From: Meghimatium bilineatum
Taxonomy: Eukaryota > Mollusca > Gastropoda > Stylommatophora > Philomycidae
Length of the DNA: 64,000 nt
Assembly (NCBI GenBank): GCA_034231615.1
Contig: CM067315.1
Coordinates: forward strand, 17,401,513-17,465,512
Direction: 5' to 3'
Shown here: one piece after another, positions 1 to 9,500 of the stretch
Numbering within the stretch: position 1 is the stretch's first letter
Layout of the letters: each line of letters begins with the position of its first letter
Position numbers and translations under genes: made by a program
Notes under the pieces: model-generated
What the model was told of the DNA's origin: nothing
Database searches by the model: none
What the model saw: the letters and a program-made list of their open reading frames with translations, nothing else

Positions 1-22
1 TTACAATTTCTGGTGTAGTAAG
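1..22 (+). repeat. Partial monomer I at left window edge
   Basis: This is the 3' tail of an I monomer (TTACAATTTCTGG followed by TGTAGTAAG). It leads directly into the first complete A monomer at 23, so the array continues to the left of the window. Confidence 0.95.
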
Positions 23-82
23 CTGCAATACAACGAAATCACGTGTAATAGACCAGAATACACTCAATTCTAGCGTAGAATG
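23..82 (+). repeat. Monomer A (60 bp) of the reference L unit
   Basis: Monomer A opens with CTGCAATACAACG and usually ends in TAGAAAG; this copy ends in TAGAATG. It carries the palindrome CACGTG at 40-45. A is retained in all unit types (L, S, S' and T), so it is the most frequent monomer in the window. The join to B normally creates an AAGCTT (HindIII) site, lost in this copy by the AATG variant. Confidence 0.95.
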
Positions 83-141
83 CTTCAGTACAATGGGTTT
101 GTGAGTAATATGCTAGAATAACAGAGTTTTGGCGTACTAAA
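83..141 (+). repeat. Monomer B (59 bp)
   Basis: Monomer B opens CTTCAGTACAATGGG and ends GGCGTACTAAA. It shares the 16-base core TTTGTGAGTAATATGC with monomer H. That shared stretch is where B and H are fused in the three-monomer T units. Right-hand units often carry GTGGGTAAT instead of GTGAGTAAT. Confidence 0.95.
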
Positions 142-190
142 CTGCAATAGACCCAATTCGTGCGTTATACGACAATTCTGAAGTAGTAAG
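142..190 (+). repeat. Monomer C (49 bp, short class)
   Basis: Monomer C opens CTGCAATAGACCC and ends GAAGTAGTAAG. Relative to 60-bp monomers it lacks about 11 bases around the CCAGAATAC motif. It exists in GCGTTATACG and GCGTAATACG forms. The TAATACG form is usual in S units and the TTATACG form is usual in L units. Confidence 0.95.
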
Positions 191-241
191 CTACAATACA
201 CCAAATTCGTGTGTCCAGAATACAATTTCTGTTCTAGTAAG
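191..241 (+). repeat. Monomer D (51 bp, short class)
   Basis: Monomer D opens CTACAATACACCAAA and ends TCTGTTCTAGTAAG. It is the closest relative of I, sharing the start and the 16-base stretch CAGAATACAATTTCTG, which marks the D/I fusion point in S units. In many right-hand L units from 33915 onward the D tail has become I-like (TCTGGTGTAGTAAG). Confidence 0.95.
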
Positions 242-299
242 CTGCAGTACACAATTTGTTAGTTATATACCAGAATACAACGAGATCTGACATACTAAA
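242..299 (+). repeat. Monomer E (58-60 bp)
   Basis: Monomer E opens CTGCAGTACAC (PstI) and ends GATCTGACATACTAAA, which includes AGATCT (BglII). Length depends on GTTAGATATGCC (58 bp) versus GTTAGTTATATGCC (60 bp). Here GTTAGTTATATACC is combined with loss of CT after GTACA, giving 58 bp. E, F and G are absent from S, S' and T units. Confidence 0.95.
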
Positions 300-350
300 C
301 AGCAAGAGACCTAATTTGTGTGTAGTACGCCAGTTTTCTGACGTCTTAAG
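300..350 (+). repeat. Monomer F (51 bp, short class)
   Basis: Monomer F opens CAGCAAGAGACC, the most diverged monomer start, and ends TCTGACGTCTTAAG. Its 3' end defines subfamilies: GACGTCTTAAG (51 bp), GACGTCTCTAG or GACGTTTCTAG (51 bp), and GACGTCAAG (49 bp). The last belongs to the 495-bp L subtype and creates an 8-base palindrome. Confidence 0.95.
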
Positions 351-410
351 CTGCAATACATCAAATTAGTGTATAAATTGCCAGGATATACAGAGTTCTG
401 TTGTAGAAAG
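351..410 (+). repeat. Monomer G (60 bp)
   Basis: Monomer G opens CTGCAATACATCA and ends GTTCTGTTGTAGAAAG, with the G-specific motif AAATTGCCAGGATATACAG. Variants include a 2-base loss (ATACAGTTCTG), GCCAGAATATAC, and GTTTTAG in the 495-bp L subtype. Confidence 0.95.
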
Positions 411-470
411 CTGCAGTACACTCAATTTGTGAGTAATATGCCAGAATACAACGAGTTCTAACGTAGTAAG
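411..470 (+). repeat. Monomer H (60 bp), best example of internal half-repeats
   Basis: Monomer H opens CTGCAGTACACTC and ends AACGTAGTAAG. Its two halves can be aligned: GTAAGCTGC, AGTAC, AATTTGTG against GTAATATGC, CAGAATAC, GAGTTCTA. This supports an older unit of about 30 bp. Indel variants are a 3-base loss giving ATACGAGTTC or ACAACTTCT, a 6-base loss near 25420, and AACGGTAAG in the 495-bp subtype. Confidence 0.93.
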
Positions 471-519
471 CTACAATACACCAAATTCGTGTTCAGAATA
501 CAATTTCTGGTGTAGTAAG
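471..519 (+). repeat. Monomer I (49 bp, short class), end of unit
   Basis: Monomer I opens CTACAATACACCAAA and ends TCTGGTGTAGTAAG; the next A monomer begins at 520. The middle reads GTGCAGATTAC mainly in the left third and GTGCAGAATAC mainly to the right, making it a useful subfamily marker. This copy reads GTGTTCAGAATAC. Confidence 0.95.
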
Positions 520-1013
520 CTGCAATACAACGAAATCACGTGTAATAGACCAGAATACACTCAATTCTAGTGTAGAAAGCTTCAGTACAATGGATGTGTG
601 AGTAATATGCTAGAATAACAGAGTTTTGGCGTACTAAACTGCAATAGACCCAATTCGTGCGTTATACGACAATTCTGAAGTAGTAAGCTACAATACACCA
701 AAGTCGTGTGTCCAGAATACAATTTCTGTTCTAGTAGGCTGCAGTACACTCATTTTGTTAGATATGCCAGAATACAACGAGATCTGACATACTAAACAGC
801 AAGAGACCTAATTTGTGTGTAGTACGCCATTTTTCTGACGTCTTAAGCTGCAATACATAATATTAGTGTGTAAATTGCCAGGATATACAGAGTTCTGTTG
901 TAGAAAGCTGCAGTACACTCAATTTGTGAGTAATATGCCAGAATACGAGTTCTAACGTAGTAAGCTACAATAAACCAAATTCGTGTGCAGATTACAATTT
1001 CTGGTGTAGTAAG

Positions 1014-1232
1014 CTGCAATACAACGAAATCACGCGTAATAGACCAGAATACACTCAATTCTAGTGTAGAAAGCTTCAGTACAATGGGTGTGTGAGTAAT
1101 ATGCTAGAATAACAGAGTTTTGGCGTACTAAACTGCAATAGACCCAATTCGTGCGTAATACGACAATTCTGAAGTAGTAAGCTACAATACACCAAATTAG
1201 TGTGTCCAGAATACAATATCTGGTGTAGTAAG
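1014..1232 (+). repeat. Reference S unit (219 bp, A-B-C-D/I)
   Basis: The unit holds intact A, B and C monomers followed by a chimera that starts as D (GTGTCCAGAATAC) and ends as I (TCTGGTGTAGTAAG). The next unit starts at 1233. The length equals L minus 278 bp: the second part of D, all of E, F, G and H, and the first part of I. D and I share CAGAATACAATTTCTG, so the deletion could have occurred by recombination within those 16 bases. S is the second commonest unit, with 53 copies counted. Confidence 0.94.
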
Positions 1233-1401
1233 CTGAAATACAACGAAATCACGTGTAATAGACCAGAATACACTCAATTCTAGTGTAGAAAGCTTCAGTA
1301 CAATGGGTTTGTGAGTAATATGCCAGAATACAACGAGTTCAAACGTAGTAAGCTACAATACACCAAATTCGTGTGCAGAATACAATTTCTGGTGTAGTAA
1401 G
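1233..1401 (+). repeat. Reference T unit (169 bp, A-B/H-I)
   Basis: The unit contains monomer A with the variant start CTGAAATAC, then a B/H chimera that begins CTTCAGTAC and ends like H (AACGAGTTCAAACG), then I. Its length equals L minus 328 bp: part of B, all of C to G, and part of H. The ten T units share the AGTTCAAACG variant where I checked and always follow an S unit. That suggests one founding deletion spread by duplication of an S-T pair. Confidence 0.93.
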
Positions 1402-4400
1402 CTGCAATACAACGAAATCACGTGTAATAGACCAGAATACACTCAATTCTAGTGTAGAAAGCTTCAGTACAATGGGTTTGTGAGTAATATGCTAGAATAA
1501 CATAGTTTTGGCGTACTAAACTGCAATAGACCCAATTCGTGCGTTATACGACAATTCTGAAGTAGTAAGCTACAATACACCAAAGTAGTGTGTCCAGAAT
1601 ACAATTTCTGTTCTAGTAAGCTGCAGTACACTCAATTTGTTAGATATGCCAGAATACAACGAGATCTGACATACTAAACAGCAAGAGACCTAATTTGTGT
1701 GTAGTACGCCAGTTTTCTGACGTCTTAAGCTGCAATACATCATATTAGTGTGTAAATTGCCAGGATATACAGAGTTCTGTTGTAGAAAGCTGCAGTACAC
1801 TCAATTTGTGAGTAATATGCCAGAATACAACGAGTTCTAACGTAGTAAGCTACAATACACCAAATTCGTGTGCAGATTACAATTTCTGGTGTAGTAAGCT
1901 GCAATACAACGAAATCACGTGTAATAGACCAGAATACACTCAATTCTAGTGTAGAAAGCTTCAGTACAATGGGTGTGTGAGTAATATGCTAGAATAACAG
2001 AGTTTTGGCGTACTAAACTGCAATAGACCCAATTCGTGCGTTATACGACAATTCTGAAGTAGTAAGCTACAATACACCAAATTCGTGTGTCCAGAATACA
2101 ATTTCTGTTCTAGTAGGCTGCAGTACACTCAATTTGTTAGATATGCCAGAATACAACGAGATCTGACATACTAAACAGCAAGAGACCTAATTTGTGTGTA
2201 GTACGCCAGTTTTCTGACGTCTTAAGCTGCAATACATAATATTAGTGTGTAAATTGCCAGGATATACAGAGTTCTATTGTAGAAAGCTGCAGTACACTCA
2301 ATTTGTGAGTAATATGCCAGAATACAACGAGTTCTAACGTAGTAAGCTACAATACACCAAATTCGTGTGCAGATTACAATTTCTGGTGTAAACAGCTGCA
2401 ATACAAAGAAATCACGTGTAATAGACCAGAATACACTCAATTCTAGCGTAGAAAGCTTCAGTACAATAGATTTGTGAGTAATATGCTAGAATAACAGAGT
2501 TTTGGCGTACTAAACTGCAATAGACCCAATTCGTGCGTAATACGACAATTCTGAAGTAGTAAGATACAATACACCAAATTCGTGTGTCCAGAATACAATT
2601 TCTGGTGTAGTAAGCTGCAATACAACTAAATTACGTGTAATAGACCAGAATACACTCAATTCTAGTGTAGAAAGCTTCAGTACAATGGGTTTGTGAGTAA
2701 TATGCTAGAATAACAGAGTTTTGGCGTACTAAACTGCAATAGAACCAATTCGTGCGTTATACGACAATTCTGAAGTAGTAAGCTACAATACACCAAATTC
2801 GTGTGTCCAGAATACAATTTCTGTTCTAGTAAGCTGCATTACACAATTTGTTAGTTATATGCCAGAATACAACGAGATCTGACATACTAAACAGCAAGAG
2901 ACCTAATTTGTGTGTAGTACGCCAGTCTTCTGATGTCTTAAGTTGCAATACATCAAATTAGTGTGTAAATTCCCAAGATATACAGAGTTCTGTTGTAGAA
3001 AGCTGCAGTACACTCAATTTGTGAGTAATATGCCAGAATACAACGAGTTCTAACGTAGCAAGCTACAATACACCAAATTCGTGTGCAGATTACAATTTCT
3101 GGTGTAGTAAGCTGCAATACAACGAAATCACGTGTAATAGACCAGAATACACTCAATTCTAGCGTAGAAACCTTCAGTACAATGGGTTTGTGAGTAATAT
3201 GCTAGAATAACAGAGTTTTGGCGTACTAAACTGCAATAGACCCAATTCGTGCGTAATACGACAATTCTGAAGTAGTAAGCTACAATACACCAAATTAGTG
3301 TGTCCAGAATACAATATCTGGTGTAGTAAGCTGAAATACAACGAAATCACGTGTAATAGACCAGAATACACTCAATTCTAGTGTAGAAAGCTTCAGTACA
3401 ATGGGTTTGTGAGTAATATGCCAGAATACAACGAGTTCAAACGTAGTAAGCTACAATACACCAAATTCGTGTGCAGAATACAATTTCTGGTGTAGTAAGC
3501 TGCAATACAACGAAATCACGTGTAATAGACCAGAATACACTCAATTCTAGTGTAGAAAGCTTCAGTACAATGGGTTTGTGAGTAATATGCTAGAATAACA
3601 TAGTTTTGGCGTACTAAACTGCAATAGACCCAATTCGTGCGTTATACGACAATTCTGAAGTAGTAAGCTACAATACACCAAAGTAGTGTGTCCAGAATAC
3701 AATTTCTGTTCTAGTAAGCTGCAGTACACTCAATTTGTTAGATATGCCAGAATACAACGAGATCTGACATACTAAACAGCAAGAGACCTAATTTGTGTGT
3801 AGTACGCCAGTTTTCTGACGTCTTAAGCTGCAATACATCATATTAGTGTGTAAATTGCCAGGATATACAGAGTTCTGTTGTAGAAAGCTGCAGTACACTC
3901 AATTTGTGAGTAATATGCCAGAATACAACGAGTTCTAACGTAGTAAGCTACAATACACCAAATTCGTGTGCAGATTACAATTTCTGGTGTAGTAAGCTGC
4001 AATACAACGAAATCACGTGTAATAGACCAGAATACACTCAATTCTAGCGTAGAATGCTTCAGTACAATGGGTTTGTGAGTAATATGCTAGAATAACAGAG
4101 TTTTGGCGTACTAAACTGCAATAGACCCAATTCGTGCGTTATACGACAATTCTGAAGTAGTAAGCTACAATACACCAAATTCGTGTGTCCAGAATACAAT
4201 TTCTGTTCTAGTAAGCTGCAGTACACAATTTGTTAGTTATATGCCAGAATACAACGAGATCTGACATACTGAACAGCAAGAGACCTAATTTGTGTGTAGT
4301 ACGCCAGTTTTCTGACGTCTTAAGCTGCAATACATCAAATTAGTGTATAAATTGCCAGGATATACAGAGTTCTGTTGTAGAAAGCTGCAGTACACTCAAT

Positions 4401-6585
4401 TTGTGAGTAATATGCCAGAATACAACGAGTTCTAACGTAGTAAGCTACAATACACCAAATTCGTGTGCAGATTACAATTTCTGGTGTAGTAAGCTGCAAT
4501 ACAACGAAATCACGTGTAATAGACCAGAATACACTCAATTCTAGCGTAGAATGCTTCAGTACAATGGGTTTGTGAGTAATATGCTAGAATAACAGAGTTT
4601 TGGCGTACTAAACTGCAATAGACCCAATTCGTGCGTTATACGACAATTCTGAAGTAGTAAGCTACAATACACCAAAGTCGTGTGTCCAGAATACAATTTC
4701 TGTTCTAGTAGGCTGCAGTACACTCAATTTGTTAGATATGCCAGAATACAACGAGATCTGACATACTAAACAGCAAGAGACCTAATTTGTGTGTAGTACG
4801 CCAGTTTTCTGACGTCTTAAGCTGCAATACATAATATTAGTGTGTAAATTGCCAGGATATACAGAGTTCTGTTGTAGAAAGCTGCAGTACACTCAATTTG
4901 TGAGTAATATGCCAGAATACAACGAGTTCTAACGTAGTAAGCTACAATACACCAAATTCGTGTGCAGATTACAATTTCTGGTGTAAAAAGCTGCAATACA
5001 AAGAAATCACGTGTAATAGGCCAGAATATACTCAATTCTAGCGTAGAAAGCTTCAGTACAATGGGTTTGTGAGTAATATGCTAGAATAACAGAGTTTTGG
5101 CGTACTAAACTGCAATAGACCCAATTCGTGCGTAATACGACAATTCTGAAGTAGTAAGCTACAATACACCAAATTCGTGTGTCCAGAATACAATTTCTGG
5201 TGTAGTAAGCTGCAATACAACTAAATCACGTGTAATAGACCAGAATACACTCAATTCTAGTGTAGAAAGCTTCAGTACAATGGGTTTGTGAGTAATATGC
5301 TAGAATAACAGAGTTTTGGCGTACTAAACTGCAATAGACCCAATTCGTGCGTTATACGACAATTCTGAAGTAGTAAGCTACAATACACCAAAGTCGTGTG
5401 TCCAGAATACAATTTCTGTTCTAGTAAGCTGCAGTACACTCAATTTGTTAGATATGCCAGAATACAACGAGATCTGACATACTAAACAGCAAGAGACCTA
5501 ATTTGTGTGTAGTACGCCAGTTTTCTGACGTCTTAAGCTGCAATACATCATATTAGTGTGTAAATTGCCAGGATATACAGAGTTCTGTAATAGAAAGCTG
5601 CAGTACACTAAATTTGTGAGTAATATGCCAGAATACGAGTTCTAACGTAGTAAGCTACAATAAACCAAATTCGTGTGCAGAATACAATTTCTGGTGTAGT
5701 AAGCTGCAATACAACGAAATCACGTGTAATAGACCAGAATACACTCAATTCTAGCGTAGAAAGCTTCAGTACAATGGGTTTGTGAGTAATATGCTAGAAT
5801 AACAGAGTTTTGGCGTACTAAACTGCAATAGACCCACTTCGTGCGTAATACGACAATTCTGAAGTAGTAAGCTACAATACACCAAATTCGTGTGTCCAGA
5901 ATACAATATCTGGTGTAGTAAGCTGAAATACAACGAAATCACGTGTAATAGACCAGAATACACTCAATTCTAGTGTAGAAAGCTTCAGTACAATGGGTTT
6001 GTGAGTAATATGCCAGAATACAACGAGTTCAAACGTAGTAAGCTACAATACACCAAATTCGTGTGCAGAATACAATTTCTGGTGTAGTAAGCTTCAATAC
6101 AACGAAATCACGTGTAATAGACCAGAATACACTCAATTCTAGTGTAGAAAGCTTCAGTACAATGGGTTTGTGAGTAATATGCTAGAATAACATAGTTTTG
6201 GCGTACTAAACTGCAATAGACCCAATTCGTGCGTTATACGACAATTCTGTAGTAAGCTACAATACACCAAAGTAGTGTGTCCAGAATACAATTTCTGTTC
6301 TAGTAAGCTGCAGTACACTCAATTTGTTAGATATGCCAGAATACAACGAGATCTGACATACTAAACAGCAAGAGACCTAATTTGTGTGTAGTACGCCAGT
6401 TTTCTGACGTCTTAAGCTGCAATACATCATATTAGTGTGTAAATTGCCAGGATATACAGAGTTCTGTTGTAGAAAGCTGCAGTACACTCAATTTGTGAGT
6501 AATATGCCAGAATACAACGAGTTCTAACGTAGTAAGCTACAATACACCAAATTCGTGTGCAGATTACAATTTCTGGTGTAGTAAG

Positions 6586-9500
6586 CTGCAATACAACGAA
6601 ATCACGTGTAATAGACCAGAATACACTCAATTCTAGCGTAGAATGCTTCAGTACAATGGGTTTGTGAGTAATATGCTAGAATAACAGAGTTTTGGCGTAC
6701 TAAACTGCAATAGACCCAATTCGTGCGTTATACGACAATTCTGAAGTAGTAAGCTACAATACACCAAATTCGTGTGTCCAGAATACAATTTCTGTTCTAG
6801 TAAGCTGCAGTACACAATTTGTTAGTTATATACCAGAATACAACGAGATCTGACATACTAAACAGCAAGAGACCTAATTTGTGTGTAGTACGCCAGTTTT
6901 CTGACGTCTTAAGCTGCAATACATCAAATTAGTGTATAAATTGCCAGGATATACAGAGTTCTGTTGTAGAAAGCTGCAGTACACTCAATTTGTGAGTAAT
7001 ATGCCAGAATACAACGAGTTCTAACGTAGTAAGCTACAATACACCAAATTCGTGTTCAGAATACAATTTCTGGTGTAGTAAGCTGCAATACAACGAAATC
7101 ACGTGTAATAGACCAGAATACACTCAATTCTAGTGTAGAAAGCTTCAGTACAATGGATGTGTGAGTAATATGCTAGAATAACAGAGTTTTGGCGTACTAA
7201 ACTGCAATAGACCCAATTCGTGCGTTATACGACAATTCTGAAGTAGTAAGCTACAATACACCAAAGTCGTGTGTCCAGAATACAATTTCTGTTCTAGTAG
7301 GCTGCAGTACACTCATTTTGTTAGATATGCCAGAATACAACGAGATCTGACATACTAAACAGCAAGAGACCTAATTTGTGTGTAGTACGCCATTTTTCTG
7401 ACGTCTTAAGCTGCAATACATAATATTAGTGTGTAAATTGCCAGGATATACAGAGTTCTGTTGTAGAAAGCTGCAGTACACTCAATTTGTGAGTAATATG
7501 CCAGAATACGAGTTCTAACGTAGTAAGCTACAATAAACCAAATTCGTGTGCAGATTACAATTTCTGGTGTAGTAAGCTGCAATACAACGAAATCACGCGT
7601 AATAGACCAGAATACACTCAATTCTAGTGTAGAAAGCTTCAGTACAATGGGTGTGTGAGTAATATGCTAGAATAACAGAGTTTTGGCGTACTAAACTGCA
7701 ATAGACCCAATTCGTGCGTAATACGACAATTCTGAAGTAGTAAGCTACAATACACCAAATTAGTGTGTCCAGAATACAATATCTGGTGTAGTAAGCTGAA
7801 ATACAACGAAATCACGTGTAATAGACCAGAATACACTCAATTCTAGTGTAGAAAGCTTCAGTACAATGGGTTTGTGAGTAATATGCCAGAATACAACGAG
7901 TTCAAACGTAGTAAGCTACAATACACCAAATTCGTGTGCAGAATACAATTTCTGGTGTAGTAAGCTGCAATACAACGAAATCACGTGTAATAGACCAGAA
8001 TACACTCAATTCTAGTGTAGAAAGCTTCAGTACAATGGGTTTGTGAGTAATATGCTAGAATAACATAGTTTTGGCGTACTAAACTGCAATAGACCCAATT
8101 CGTGCGTTATACGACAATTCTGAAGTAGTAAGCTACAATACACCAAAGTAGTGTGTCCAGAATACAATTTCTGTTCTAGTAAGCTGCAGTACACTCAATT
8201 TGTTAGATATGCCAGAATACAACGAGATCTGACATACTAAACAGCAAGAGACCTAATTTGTGTGTAGTACGCCAGTTTTCTGACGTCTTAAGCTGCAATA
8301 CATCATATTAGTGTGTAAATTGCCAGGATATACAGAGTTCTGTTGTAGAAAGCTGCAGTACACTCAATTTGTGAGTAATATGCCAGAATACAACGAGTTC
8401 TAACGTAGTAAGCTACAATACACCAAATTCGTGTGCAGATTACAATTTCTGGTGTAGTAAGCTGCAATACAACGAAATCACGTGTAATAGACCAGAATAC
8501 ACTCAATTCTAGTGTAGAAAGCTTCAGTACAATGGGTGTGTGAGTAATATGCTAGAATAACAGAGTTTTGGCGTACTAAACTGCAATAGACCCAATTCGT
8601 GCGTTATACGACAATTCTGAAGTAGTAAGCTACAATACACCAAATTCGTGTGTCCAGAATACAATTTCTGTTCTAGTAGGCTGCAGTACACTCAATTTGT
8701 TAGATATGCCAGAATACAACGAGATCTGACATACTAAACAGCAAGAGACCTAATTTGTGTGTAGTACGCCAGTTTTCTGACGTCTTAAGCTGCAATACAT
8801 AATATTAGTGTGTAAATTGCCAGGATATACAGAGTTCTATTGTAGAAAGCTGCAGTACACTCAATTTGTGAGTAATATGCCAGAATACAACGAGTTCTAA
8901 CGTAGTAAGCTACAATACACCAAATTCGTGTGCAGATTACAATTTCTGGTGTAAACAGCTGCAATACAAAGAAATCACGTGTAATAGACCAGAATACACT
9001 CAATTCTAGCGTAGAAAGCTTCAGTACAATAGATTTGTGAGTAATATGCTAGAATAACAGAGTTTTGGCGTACTAAACTGCAATAGACCCAATTCGTGCG
9101 TAATACGACAATTCTGAAGTAGTAAGATACAATACACCAAATTCGTGTGTCCAGAATACAATTTCTGGTGTAGTAAGCTGCAATACAACTAAATTACGTG
9201 TAATAGACCAGAATACACTCAATTCTAGTGTAGAAAGCTTCAGTACAATGGGTTTGTGAGTAATATGCTAGAATAACAGAGTTTTGGCGTACTAAACTGC
9301 AATAGAACCAATTCGTGCGTTATACGACAATTCTGAAGTAGTAAGCTACAATACACCAAATTCGTGTGTCCAGAATACAATTTCTGTTCTAGTAAGCTGC
9401 ATTACACAATTTGTTAGTTATATGCCAGAATACAACGAGATCTGACATACTAAACAGCAAGAGACCTAATTTGTGTGTAGTACGCCAGTCTTCTGATGTC

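Larger units (their letters stand above)
23..6585 (+). repeat. 6563-bp cassette, copy 1 (18 units)
   Basis: Unit starts: 23 L, 520 L, 1014 S, 1233 T, 1402 L, 1899 L, 2396 S, 2615 L, 3112 S, 3331 T, 3500 L, 3997 L, 4494 L, 4991 S, 5210 L, 5704 S, 5923 T, 6092 L. Ten L units (seven of 497 and three of 494), five S and three T sum exactly to 6563. Private variants shared with copy 2 include CACGCG near 1034, AATAGATTTG near 2468, CTAAATTACG near 2630, ACTGAAC near 4269, GTAATAGAAAG near 5588 and CCCACTTCG near 5835. Confidence 0.96.

Noticed and set aside
1076-1273. Recurring minus-strand open frame of 65 codons across B-C-D/I-A in S units
   Set aside because: It begins with GTG, is present only because S joins C to a D/I chimera, and shows no coding features. 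It is a marker of the S unit, not a gene.
1740-1943. Recurring minus-strand open frame of about 67-72 codons covering monomers G-H-I-A, once in most L units
   Set aside because: It recurs at the same place in the repeat because the units are copies. The starts I traced are TTG, not ATG. Its length changes with small indels, it has no recognisable domain, and it lies inside satellite. It is a by-product of homogenised repeats whose monomer lengths are partly multiples of three.
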